A DNA stretch of 64,000 bases from Ypsolopha sequella. Its lineage: Eukaryota; Arthropoda; Insecta; Lepidoptera; Ypsolophidae. A program made the translations under genes and the position numbers. The notes beneath the pieces were generated by a model. The model saw nothing but the letters and a program-made list of their open reading frames with translations. It did not search any database and was not told the origin of the DNA. This document shows positions 25,446 through 35,800 of this stretch, piece by piece. The DNA lies in contig OW203992.1 of NCBI GenBank assembly GCA_934047225.1, positions 5,197,501 through 5,261,500 on the forward strand, in the 5' to 3' direction. How positions within the stretch are numbered: position 1 is the stretch's first letter; each line of letters starts with the position of its first letter.

Positions 25446-26250
25446 CAGATTTTTTTCATATATTTTTATGTATAGACAAGCTGTTGTGCACTGACTAATT
25501 TCACACTGAGTTATGGTCAATTATCCACAACTCTTATGCGCGCGAGCGAGACAATAGGTCCACCGCCACCAGTGCGAGCGACCGGGACATACATTTTGCT
25601 GCATAATTTTGATTGCGAACAGCGTGTTTAACAGTAAACATTAGAAGTCTTTGTATTGATTTTCGTCAGATAAAGGTAATATTTAAATACATCAAATATT
25701 ATTAGTTTTTCTATTTGTATTAAATCTGTGATCTCACTTACCTTCACTATGGGGCACATTTGTTCAATAATTTGTTGAGTATGGGCAGGATTTTTATTTG
25801 GTGTAGGATTTCGTTATACTTCAATTAGCTACAAATGCGATTACAAACTATGCAATGCATCTTCGACGAAACCCGCAAAATGTTATTCGCAAACTTTAAT
25901 TTTATAAAAGCTCTTGGAAAAATACCAATCTGAATGCATCGCTGCTAATTGCAGCCGCGCCTTTTACACGTAACTTTGCTATACAGCCAGAGGAAAAAAG
26001 CCTCTTTCCGCTTGTAACAAGGACTTTGTAAGTAGAAAAGCTTTCTTTGTCAGATCGTAATTAAAATTGCATTACAGTACTTGTGTTCAGCTAATGCACT
26101 GTGCATATACGGGTATAGAAAAATGCATATTTGAGCTTCGCTTTCCGACGCAAACTCGTCTAATCTAATTACCTTTTAAAACCACCACTTTTCAGCCTTT
26201 ATTGTTTTCCAACTGTCCAACAATCGTACCTTCACTTTACGTCATCGATA

Positions 26251-26440
26251 ATTGTGGTTTAGCAGTGGAATTTTGAGTTATGAATACGGAGGTTGTGGGT
26301 TCCAATCCAGGAAAGTATATAAGTGTTAATTTGATATGCCTCGGATAATTTTCGAGGATAGTTGTTGCTTGCGTCTGCTGAAGATTTCCCTTCTTGTCTC
26401 TAGCCCTAGGTTGATAGTAAAAAGCTAAAACCAGGAGGTT
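26251..26440 (+). repeat. tRNA-derived SINE, diverged
   Basis: The head has a box-A-like GTGGTTTAGCAGTGG and a box B GGTTCCAATCC about 45 bp apart. The following body includes TTTTCGAGGATAGTTGTTGC. This is the layout of a tRNA-headed SINE in the zinc-finger gene's large intron. Confidence 0.6.
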
Positions 26441-26599
26441 TAGCACGCGCCGTTAATAAAGTCTCGTTCTATCATACTTCATTGACAAACGGGGTATGCG
26501 TGAGTGCGCAAGGATAGATAGCGTGCTAGCTACACTGGCTGGCTAGACCTTTCTCTTCTTATATGACAAACATAACTAACTTATCTGTCATTGTTTTTT

Positions 26600-26662
26600 T
26601 GCATTCGACTGATGACCTCAGTGTTCTGTGCTGATGACGGCCCCATACCGAGGGTCGAAATA
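26600..26662 (+). repeat. CTGATGACGGCCCCATACCG repeat module
   Basis: CTGATGACGGCCCCATACCG followed by AGGGTCGAAATA recurs inverted at 49150-49200 as a near-exact copy, and its CTGATG..CGGCC core forms the loop of the hairpin at 48067. It lies directly against the TA-flanked MITE that starts at 26663. Confidence 0.65.
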
Positions 26663-27231
26663 CAGTGTGTCCCTCGTACAAGTGCACATCCGAATGTGGG
26701 TGTGAAACTAGATCTAAATATATCGACAAAAACAAAGAAAAACATTTTTTTTAAGTTTTTTTTTTATCTTGAAAAAGTACTCCAGCTGGGTATCTTTGTA
26801 TGGGACGCGAGCGCAGTGCCTTTGGTTAACCGCTTGTAGAAAATATTGTATTTATGATTGAACGTTGTATTTATTCTTGTTAGAAAAATAATGGAATAGG
26901 CAATGATAAATAGGAATAAAAGTATAATAAAACGGGGACATTATTTTGACAAAATTGACTATTACTGAAAAAAAAGATGGAAAAATTAAAGAAATTATCT
27001 TTTAAGATATTATTTTTATGGTAATAGTTGATTATGTTTTGTTTTTGTATTACTTGCGATAAATCAAAAGTTATGACATATTTTATACATAGTCTCTATG
27101 GTAGGCAAAAAAAATTTAAAACGTAAATTTATGAAACAATTATTTCCTAAAAAAAAAAACATTTTTTTGTCGATAAAATAAGGTCTAGTTTCACCCCTTT
27201 TCGGATGTGCACTTGTACGAGGGACACACTG
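26663..27231. mobile_element. mariner-type MITE with ~70-bp TIRs and TA duplication
   Basis: The element begins CAGTGTGTCCCTCGTACAAG and ends with the reverse complement (CTTGTACGAGGGACACACTG). TA sits on both sides (26661-26662, 27232-27233), the Tc1/mariner target duplication. TIR similarity extends ~70 bp inward (GTGCACATCCGAA / TTCGGATGTGCAC, then TGAAACTAGA / TCTAGTTTCA). The interior is AT-rich with no transposase. The 82- and 62-codon ORFs in it are TIR by-products. Confidence 0.85.
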
Positions 27232-27649
27232 TATATCGAATACTTAATAATATTTTCAATTGTTTTAATACTAATTAATAAACAAAAGAAATAAATAAAG
27301 CTTATAAAAACAAAATATAATATATTTATAAACATACATAATGTTCCTTTTTAGTTACAGCCACGACGCAAAAGCGTTTTCTGTATTCTAACCATAGTCA
27401 CATTGATTTAATAAAATATTGTATAACAAAATTAAGTTATCAAATTACCAAACCTTAATATCTATCTTTAGACTTCTGCATCATTACCTTTCATACAATA
27501 CAGCTATTGAATTTTGCGCCGTCATAAATTCAAGCATACTGTCGGGGCGGCACAATGAATCTAAATAACCATTAATATGTAATAAATACTATAGGGTAAT
27601 AAAACTGGGACAAACAAACAAGTGTAGAGTCCAACCCTTAAACTGGCTA

Positions 27650-28420
27650 TTGTGTTCAAAAAGACCCCGGGCGTGAAAATTTTCGGAGGGCGCGGGCCAA
27701 GTCATGATTATTGCGAATGTTGGACCATTGTCGGGAGGGAAGCGATTGGTTCCGCTCCAAATGTCTCCAACAGCTGCTGATGTTCAGACATGGGGGTTGC
27801 TCTTCATTAGTCCAACTTGTCTGCGGAGATCGATGTTTGTTTTGGAGGATCGATGGGCTTTTGATTAGGTTGATGAGTTTTGAGTGTCAAGAGTTTTGTA
27901 TTGTTATTTGCGTCTAGTATATTTCTTTTCTTAATTATCTTTTTATTTTATAAGATTGGATAGTATGTTAACAAGATGAAACTGTCTTTAGGGAAATCTA
28001 AATGGCTTAAATAAATACGAGTAAAATCTATTTGATGTAGGCATAGAGCAACTGTTACACTTTCTGCTACTTACAAAGCCTCAGCAAACAACTCAAATCC
28101 CCCACAGCATGAACAACAATACATCAAGGACCAAACTAAACAAAACGCACCGAACAATGACTATCATAATGCACCGAGTAGTTTCGTTTAGTCGCGCCCG
28201 CGGATTAGTGAATTGTAAAAAAGATTGGGGTCCGCCGGGCCCGATGTGTTAATTACGGGGGTCGTTCCCGAAAGAGGGTTGGGGCTGCAGATGAAAGTCA
28301 ATTTGCTCCTGCGACAACATGATACGGCTCATTTCATCCAGAGCGACAAGTGTGGCACCTGCGCTTTTTCTCTCGCCCCATTCGACGACACTGTTCTTTT
28401 TTCAAACTTGTAAAAATAAA
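27650..28420 (+). promoter_or_regulatory. GC-richer intronic sequence just upstream of the zinc-finger exon
   Basis: Two patches (about 27660-27850 and 28180-28400) are unlike the AT-rich intron: they are GC-richer, lack repeat signatures and lie within 850 bp of the exon at 28480. They contain E-box-like and GC-rich words, but no splice-bounded ORF fits the gene. I infer a conserved intronic regulatory region. This rests on composition and position only. Confidence 0.25.
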
Positions 28421-28479
28421 AAACTGTTTCTATTCAGCCAGTACTGCTGAAATTTAACAAGGTGCATTTTTCTTTGCAG

Positions 28480-29125
28480 ATGAAATCAAATTTGGCATCA
28501 ACCGGTTAGTTGACCAACGTATCGATGAAGAAGAAGATGATGCTCACAACATTGAGAACACAAGTAGACCTGACGGCGCCTCCCCAGCTTCAAGATGCGG
28601 AAGTCCATGCTGGGCCCCTTCCCCGCAATCACCTCGATCCATTCGCAGCTCATCTCCTGAACTTGAAGTGGACTCTCCACCTTCTTCACCTAGAAGACCA
28701 CCAGATTCTTCGCCCCCGCCAAAAAGATCAGAAGCTTTCTCCGTCAGCGCATTACTCAGACCTGACGCCCCAAGAGTGCCACCACAAAGACCGTTCCTGT
28801 ACCCGCCTCTACCATTTGCCGAGTTTTTGAGAGATGCAGGAAGCTTAGGTCTTCCCGGATGGGGAGGATACAACAGTTTATACCTTCATGCTGTTCAAAG
28901 TCCAGAATTCCTAAGACTACGAGCTGCAGTGTTAGGGGCCCCAGGGCCTTTATCCAGGCCTCTGCCTATTGGGGATGTGTACTCTTGTGTCAAGTGTGAG
29001 AAAATGTTTAGTACTCCACATGGCCTGGAGGTTCATGCAAGGAGGTCTCATAATGGTAAGAGACCGTACGCCTGTGAACTGTGCAGTAAGACCTTTGGAC
29101 ACGAGATCAGTCTGAGTCAACACAG
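28480..29125 (+). CDS. sens: senseless/Gfi-1-type zinc-finger gene, central exon (linker + zinc fingers 1-2)
   Basis: Encodes part of a DNA-binding transcription factor of the Gfi-1/Senseless family, nuclear regulators of sensory-organ and neural fate in insects. The acceptor is TTTCTTTGCAG, the donor CACAG/GTGAG. It enters with AT completing the previous codon and reads 214 codons plus two bases. The order is [12 protein letters not shown] start, acidic DEEEDD, a Ser/Pro-rich region, [12 protein letters not shown], a hydrophobic Pro/Leu/Gly segment, then finger 1 (CVKC...[11 protein letters not shown]) and finger 2 (CELC...ISLSQH). Both C2H2 fingers match Gfi-1 fingers 1 and 2, including STPHGLEVH. 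The finger-2 His pair is completed by the next exon. Drosophila Senseless is described with four fingers like Gfi-1 fingers 3-6, so the finger 1-2 pair leaves sens-2 or another Gfi-1 paralogue open. Overlapping frames on either strand are shadows. Confidence 0.9.
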
Positions 29126-29574
29126 GTGAGAACTTTTCATTTTGAAATTTTTGTCTGGTATCCAAAATAAAATATTAATTATTTAAATATTAATTTCTCA
29201 ACTTGATGGTTTCATGTTACATATGGTGGATATACAAACGAATACAGGATCTACAGGTCCCGGCAGTCAATAAAACACATCTTATTGTAGGACATCTATG
29301 TCGTACGAAGCACTAACAGTCCGGTGACAGAGACGGCGCTCTACGAAACCAAAAATAGCCGATGTGCATTATTTACTTCCGGACACCGTAACACAACTAT
29401 AATGGATCGTTGGACACTTAGAGCATCTTGGATATTACTATTTATCATGTTTTCTATAAACCGTCTCTTTTCAAGGCCTCCAAATTGATAAGGCTCTAAA
29501 AGTGCTGTTTCTAACGCTAGCTTAGATCAACCTAGATCTCTTGTGGTCTCCTAAAAATCTCCTTTGCCCTACAG
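29126..29574 (+). other. Short intron of the zinc-finger gene carrying a MITE
   Basis: A 449-bp intron with GTGAGA donor and TTGCCCTACAG acceptor. It interrupts an Arg codon (AG/G). It contains the 131-bp palindromic MITE at 29256-29386. Confidence 0.85.
29256..29386. mobile_element. GGTCGCGGCAG-type MITE, copy 1 (in zinc-finger intron)
   Basis: Ends GGTCCCGGCAGTCAATAAAA and CGATGTGCATTATTTACTTC..CGGAC. The centre, with TCGTACGAAGCACTAACAGT and GACGGCGCTCTAC, aligns with the reverse complement of the copy at 42898-43029. It is non-coding. Confidence 0.75.
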
Positions 29575-29756
29575 GGCTGTCCACAGCGTAGAGAAGGTGT
29601 TCGAATGCAAGCAATGCGGGAAGACCTTCAAACGTTCCAGCACTCTCTCCACCCACCTGTTAATCCACTCTGACACCAGGCCGTATCCCTGCCAATACTG
29701 CGGCAAGCGGTTCCATCAGAAAAGCGACATGAAGAAGCACACCTACATTCATACTG
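29575..29756 (+). CDS. sens: senseless/Gfi-1-type zinc-finger gene, exon with fingers 3-4
   Basis: The exon begins with G completing an Arg codon, reads [18 protein letters not shown], and contains two full C2H2 fingers. Finger 3 contains [13 protein letters not shown] and finger 4 [17 protein letters not shown], joined by the SDTRPYPC linker. These are near-identical to Gfi-1/Senseless fingers 3 and 4, the DNA-contacting fingers that read AATC-core sites. It ends THIHTG-like (HTYIHTG) with the donor G/GTGAG, leaving one base for a Gly codon. The expected next finger (HKCQVCGKAF-like) was not found anywhere downstream in the window, so the remaining exon(s) either lie beyond it or are too diverged to spot. 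An ATG just upstream (about 29564) lies in the intron and is not a start. Confidence 0.92.
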
Positions 29757-29978
29757 GTGAGTCTCTCACTTTTATGCAAGCCTGGTAGCTACCAGGAATT
29801 TATTATTTGATACCGGGTATAAATAGTAATTTCCGCGGGTATTTGGGATCAATTCGGTGGTTAATGACCACAATTAAAAAGGACTACTTCGTGAAATGAC
29901 CACTTCAGTATGATTAGTAGAGTACCTATGTGGTTTGATTTAATAGCAGTCCATTTACACTAAGTATAAAATAATACC

Positions 29979-30005
29979 CCTACTGACTGACTGACTGACT
30001 GACTG
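29979..30005. repeat. (CTGA)n microsatellite
   Basis: About six tandem CTGA units. Confidence 0.9.
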
Positions 30006-30220
30006 ATCTAACAACCAAAAGACTGGATCTAGGAACATGAAATCATAAATCATTGATTTGCTTAGAATAGGGTTGTACATATATGATGGAAAAAAGTTAT
30101 GTAGAGAAATCGCCTTATTCAGCTAATAAGAAGTTAGCATACAAATAATTAAGAAAAAAAAAACGTCAAAAAAATTTACATGTCACATACTTAATTTTTC
30201 AGTTATAATAGTATATTTCG

Positions 30221-30321
30221 TGACGAGTATAAAATGGCGGATTTTCTTACCCGAAGAATGAAGCTAGCTAGTTAGAAAGCTTACATTGCGAGGGTAAGAA
30301 AACCCATTTTTACTCGTTGCG
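30221..30321. repeat. Small foldback MITE
   Basis: GACGAGTATAAAATGGCGGA plus TTTTCTTACCC is mirrored by GGGTAAGAAAA plus CCCATTTTTACTCGTTG across a short loop. Arms are about 32 bp with a few mismatches. Confidence 0.75.
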
Positions 30322-31141
30322 AGCGATACTTTTTCTACTACTTGATTTATGTATTTAAATATTTAATTTTTCCCTTCAAATTTAATGTATTTTATGACTT
30401 TGGTAAGCGCGGCGTGGTTTTTACCTTTTTTTTTCAGGCTTCGGCCGGCGGCTTTTATTTGTGGCCAGTACCATTTTGCGAAAAAAGAGTGTCAGACGCG
30501 ATATAATCGATTATGTCGTGAATCGGAACGCAGGGAATTTAGATTGTAAACACCATGAACCTAATACCCTAACAGGACTGAGTACTTGTTTCGAAAAACG
30601 TGAAGAACGAGAAGTCATACTAGATTATTTCATCTCTGTCTAAGTAGGGTAACCATATTTAAAAATATTTGATTGAGACCACGTGTAGTAAAAACCGTAT
30701 TCAAAACATTTATTTTATTGGTTTAAAGTCTTCTGCTTTAAAATGGCGGCTGCAGACTACTGGATTTTTGCACTTTACTTCGTTTCCTAAAACTTCTAAC
30801 CATTTTCTTCGGATATTTTCAGTTTTTGGAAGACTGTAATGTAAAACCCAATATCATGGTTACTCTAGCGGTATCAATGTAAACATGTATCATTTCTCCG
30901 AGAAAACGTTGTAATTATGCCTTACCTATGAAACGATATCCCACAATTCCCAAAAATTTGGCTTCTGCAGCCCTTCACGCTGCATGCTTTAACCATTTTT
31001 GCAAAAAATTATTAATTTTACAATTTAGTTTTCAAATGTCACGGCCGTGGCGCCATTTTTAGATAAAAGGGTTACCAGTTTGCAAGCATAAGAATAATCC
31101 CAACTTTATTATGGAATGATTGATCTTACATTTACGGATAA
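30322..31141. other. Non-coding stretch
   Basis: No exon or repeat could be assigned. A 60-codon open frame at 30461-30643 has no motif and no splice context. Confidence 0.4.
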
Positions 31142-31524
31142 AACTAAATGTAAAACATAAATAAACCTAACAAAAAAATAGTGACGGACTTCAAATGTAA
31201 CTGCAGCCATTCGCTAAAAAGCTTAAAATAATTATAAAATGACCGATGGTACCGAAATAACACTCTTTCCGCCTTCTTTCTTCCTGAAAAATATGTTCTC
31301 TAGAAGTCGGCGCTCTTATATTGGTTTCTGTGTTGCTATAACCAAGGGAACGCGGTGACTTTTAAAGAACATATTTTTGAGGAACAAAGAAGTCGGAAAA
31401 AGTGTTATTTCAGTACCATCGGTCATTTTATAATTATTTTTAACTTTTTTGCGAATGGCTGCAGTTACATTTAAAGTCGGTTACTATTTTTTGTTAAAAG
31501 TTTATTATTTTACATTTTTTAGTG
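31142..31524. mobile_element. Large foldback element
   Basis: Long arms (about 31142-31275 and 31395-31524) are near reverse complements, for example TGTAACTGCAGCCATTCGC mirrors GCGAATGGCTGCAGTTACA and AATGACCGATGGTAC mirrors GTACCATCGGTCATT. The terminal ACTAAATGTAAAA mirrors TTTTACATTTTTTAGT. No protein is encoded. It probably belongs to a MITE family. Confidence 0.8.
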
Positions 31525-31631
31525 TTGACGGGTCAAATTGTGTAATGTGGATAGTTCTTGTAAACGCGCTGTTGATATAGAACGAAGGACAAGTAATAAT
31601 TGGTTATATTTAATAAATACCCTGTAATCAG

Positions 31632-32110
31632 CACCCTAATACAAACTGATTGCCGTAATCTCAAGTTATGTGCTGTCACCCGTTGAGGAGTTCTATGGTA
31701 ATGAGGCCAAGATCAAAGTTCAGGTGGAGAAATTACAATTTACAAGTAGTACTCGGCAATCACTATCCTAATACAAAGCGATTGCCTTAATCTTGAGTGG
31801 TATGCTGTCTTTCGTTAAGGAGTTCTATGGTGGTGAAGCCAGGATGGAAGGTCAGGTGGGTATTGTGATAATTTCCAAGAAATGCCCGACAATCAGCACC
31901 CTACCAAAGTGATTGCCGCAATCTCGAGTTAAGTGCTCTCATTCGTTAAAGAGTTCTATGGTAATGACTTAATAAGACCAGGATCGAAGGTCAGGTGGAA
32001 GATTGACAATTTCCAAGTAATACTCTGCGATCAACATCGTAGTACAAAGCGATTTCCTTAATATCAAGTGGTACGCTGTTACTTTCTGAGGCGTTCCACT
32101 GCCTATCTCT
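31632..32110 (+). repeat. Tandem array, four diverged ~132-bp units
   Basis: Units start near 31635, 31767, 31900 and 32037. Shared words are CCTAATACAAA..GATTGCC, AATCTCAAGTT/AATCTTGAGTG, GTTCTATGGTAATGA and GAAGGTCAGGTGG. It is continuous with LINE-like 3' sequence downstream and is probably a repeated LINE 3' UTR module. Confidence 0.75.
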
Positions 32111-32305
32111 GAAAACTTTCATCAGATCATGGTCAATCTTAAAATGGGACCTACCTTGAAGAAATTTTTTCCAAACAAAAAAAGAATCATTCAATTCAGT
32201 TCAGAATTGACGGAGATAAGGAATAACATACCCAAAAAAAAATACAGTCGAATTGAGATCCTCCTTTTTTTTTCAAGTCGGTTAAAAAAAAAAGTATTTA
32301 CTAAA
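32111..32305 (+). repeat. LINE 3' terminal segment
   Basis: ATGGGACCTACCTTGAAGAA, a poly-A-rich segment, and CGAATTGAGATCCTCC followed by AAGTCGGTTAAAAA correspond to the 3' end of a LINE family (Jockey/CR1-like) common in Lepidoptera. The 60-codon ORF here is a by-product. Confidence 0.6.
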
Positions 32306-32458
32306 AGCTAAATACTATAAAGTCGTTGAAAAACCTAAATCGTGAAAAACTCAAGCCTACCATCGCAATTTGTTTTTTTTGTGATGGCAACTGTGCGAGT
32401 AGGACACAGGCATCGACTGTGTGTTGTCCCGCTCGGCACGTTTTCTCTAGTTGGTTAT

Positions 32459-32621
32459 TGTGATATCGGAACGTAGCATTGCAGTCTATCTTGTCTGCTC
32501 TTGGATACGCTGTCTCGCTCTCTCGCGACCGAACCGCCATGTTGTAAGGAACATGTATTTTGTTGTGCGCAAATAAATACTTAATTAATTAATTTAAAAG
32601 TGTTTATCTCAGTATCTAACA
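32459..32621 (+). repeat. 5' LTR of gypsy element
   Basis: 163 bp, starts TGTGATATCGGAACG and ends CAGTATCTAACA (TG...CA ends). An AATAAA-like CAAATAAATAC lies about 60 bp before its end. Identical to 36991-37153. Confidence 0.95.
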
Positions 32622-32624
32622 GTT

Positions 32625-32638
32625 TGGCGACGAGCATT
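32625..32638 (+). promoter_or_regulatory. Gypsy primer-binding site
   Basis: TGGCGACGAGCAT begins 3 nt after the LTR. It is complementary to the CCA end of an insect tRNA-Ser(GCU)-type acceptor (CTCGTCGCCA). The tRNA identity is from memory of the family, not an alignment. Confidence 0.6.
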
Positions 32639-32850
32639 ATAGAACCCAGTGTTGAGTGAACTTATAGATTCCACAAATTAAGGTGAAACGATCCGGATTT
32701 TCAAAGGAAAAAAATCATCGGCACGCTTCGATGTGAGTTTAGCTTCACTCGACGTGCGAGCAGCAACATTCCAGAGCCGCCATTTTGGTTCATTGTGACT
32801 AACGTCACATTTGTTTATAAAATTCCTCGGTTGAAAATTGTCTATGATAA

Positions 32851-35800
32851 ATGTCTTGGATTTACAAGTTAAATAAATCTCAATTAGAAGAGCGGCTATC
32901 AGAACAAGGAATTGTTACCCAAAACGAAACCGTTGACGAACTACGAAAACTACTGAGTAACAACTGGAAAGAACAAACGAAAAAGCACGCCAACAGTTCG
33001 TCACAACAACCAAAGGTAATCATGTCAAATTATGATCTGCAATTATTTAATGGTGAGTGTTGGGAATCTTTTGAACAACAACTACGATGCATAATTACGT
33101 TAAATGAGGTTCCAGAAACAAAAAAAGTACCTTTGCTGCTCACCAAAATTACGCCAAAAGTTTTTGAGACATTGACTTGTTTGTGTGCACCTTCAAAACC
33201 AATAGATCTGCCTTATAATGAATTGTGTTCAACATTAAGTCAAAAATATATGAAGAAGCAGTCATCAGTTTTAGACAGAGCCACATTTCGTAGTCGAAAT
33301 CAATTGCCAACAGAAAGTGTTGAAGAATATTTATTGGCATTAAAAAAATTAGCTGGTGTATGTAACTTCAAAGATATGAATGACCAGATAAAAGAAAAGT
33401 TTATTGATGGAGTACATTCAAGGCTGATTAAGTTTGAATTGTTGAAAAGTAATTCTGATCTGAGTTTGGAACAAACAGTGATGCTGGCACGAACTGTGGA
33501 AACCGCTTTAGTGCATACAACTAGTAAAAAAGAGACAGAGATATCAGAGATGTTTCATTATGAAAAAAATCTTAAACAAAAGCAGAACAAATTTAAACCC
33601 AACAAGAATAAACTGGTGAAAGACAAAGAAGTTAAATGCTATTGTTGTGGCAATAATGGCCACATAAAGTCTGAATGTAGACTGATCAAAAAGTTCTGTT
33701 CGGAATGCGGGCAACAAGGACACCTATTTAAAGTTTGTTCGAAGAATCCACGCAGAGTTTACCTGATTGAGGGGAGCGATCATGAAATTAAGCCAGATAT
33801 AGATGATGATGCCGAAGTTTCAGTTGGGAAATTATTTAATGAGTATGAGATATACTCTGTTAATGTAAGTAAGGTACCTCCGCATTATATATCTATTAAT
33901 GTTGCAGGAATATATCTGGATTTTCAGTTAGATACTGGCTCTGAGGTAACAGTTATTCCGTTAAGGGACAAAGTAAGTCTGTTCAACCAGTATGTGATTG
34001 AGGACTCCAATGTACGATTTAAAAATTTTGACCAAACCATCTCTAAACCAGTTGGCTTATTAAAGAATTTAACAGTAAAATATAACAAGATAGTAAGAAA
34101 TTTAGATGTTTTTGTAGCCCATGATGATGTCCCACGAATAATAGGTCGTGACTGGTTGAAGGCATTCGATCTGTGGCCTCCAACTTTTATAGAAACTAAT
34201 GTTATGACTAAGCATTCAGAAACTTACTCACGTGAAAATAAAACTGTTTCAGAGGCAGAAAATGTAATCAAAGAGAAGTTCGCAGAAGTATTCAGCCCAG
34301 GGTGGGGTGATTTCAAAGGTGAAGCTATCACGTTACAGTTAAAACCGGATGCAAAGCCGAAATGCCTGACACCACGACGGGTACCATTTGCATTGAAAGA
34401 CAAGGTAAAGCTTGAAATTTCCCGTTTACTACAAAATGGTAGGATAATGCCTGTGGAATACAGTCAGTGGGGTACTCCCGTAGTACCTGTATTGAAAGCG
34501 GATGGATCAGTAAGGCTTTGTGGTGATTACAAGGTTACTTTGAATCCTCACTTGGAAGTTGACCATTTTCCACTACCCCATATTGATGAAATTTTACACA
34601 CACTTAAGAATGGAGAATACTTCTGCGAGCTTGATCTAAAAGAAGCGTACTTACAAGCTCCTTTAAGTCCTGAGTCTCAGGATCTCACTACAATCGTAAC
34701 GGAAGAAGGTACATATAAATATCAATACTTACCATATGGTGTAAGCACAGGACCAGGTTCCTTCCAGCGGCTAATGTGTAAAAAGCTTGCTAACATATCA
34801 AATACAGCTGTGTTCATAGACAATATTTATATGGCAGGAAGTGATGTAAATGATATGCTAAATACTTTGTGTAAGGTTCTATCGAAACTAAAAGAATGTC
34901 AGTTTAAATTAAAACTTGAAAAGTGCAAGTTCTTCAAAAAAAGTATTGATGTGTTTGGTTTTAGAGTCACTAAAAATGACATAAGCATTGTAGAATCGAA
35001 CGTTGAACCTTTGTTAAGAACTAAAGCTCCCACAAGTATGACATTGTTAAGGTCTTTCTTGGGAAAAATTAATTATTACAACCGGTTTCTAAAAGACATG
35101 GCTAGAACATTATCACCATTGTATGATATAATTAAGAAAAATAAATTTGAATGGACCCCAGACTGTAACAAAGCGTTTATATTAATCAAACAGAAATTGT
35201 CTTCAGTTAACAATTTAAGACATTTTGACCCAAATTTACCATTGATTTTGTCATGCGATTCATCACAAACTGCTTTGGCTGTTGTATTGTCGAATAGAGA
35301 TTATGATGGTACTGTTAGACCGATTGCATATGCAAGTAAGAAACTAAACTCTGTAGAGATAAAGTATTCCACGATTGATAAAGAAGCTATGGCAATTATC
35401 TTTGGTGTGACCAAATTTTATAACTATACTTATGGTCGATATTTTGAGTTAGAAACAGATAATGCTGCGTTAGTAAGAATATTTGGACCCACAAAAGGTA
35501 TACCGAAAATGGCAGCCAAAAGGCTGCAACATTATGCGATTTTTTTGTCAGCATTTAACTATAAGATTAGGCACATCAGCACTAAATCAAACCCAGCTGA
35601 TTTCTTATCACGCGCAGTAATGGATGAAAGTACAGAGAATGTTCAACTCCATTCTATTTGTTTAAGTGCTGATGTAAGTAATATCTATCATGTAAACAAT
35701 TTAAAAATTGATAAATTAGACTGGAAAACCATTCAGAGTGAAACAAAAAAAGATTTGATTTTATCAAAAACTATTAGGTATGTTCTAGATGGTTGGCCAG

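Larger units (their letters stand above)
10187..28479 (+). other. Intron of the senseless-like gene (about 18.3 kb)
   Basis: Bounded by GTGAGG at 10187 and TTTTTCTTTGCAG ending at 28479. It holds MITEs, SINEs, LINE tails and a Helitron-like element (listed separately). I see no coding sequence in the remaining unassigned parts (10187-11138, 11792-12425, 13319-13693, 14725-16869, 17037-18353, 18550-20504, 20560-22311, 22476-23739, 24893-25179, 25445-26250). Confidence 0.65.

Noticed and set aside
28225..28413. 62-codon ORF just upstream of the zinc-finger exon
   Set aside because: In the intron before the acceptor at 28479; has no donor in a matching phase and no similarity I recognise.
28510..28830. 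Alternative-frame ORFs in the zinc-finger exon (both strands)
   Set aside because: The frame with zinc-finger motifs and matching splice phases is the coding one; these are shadows.
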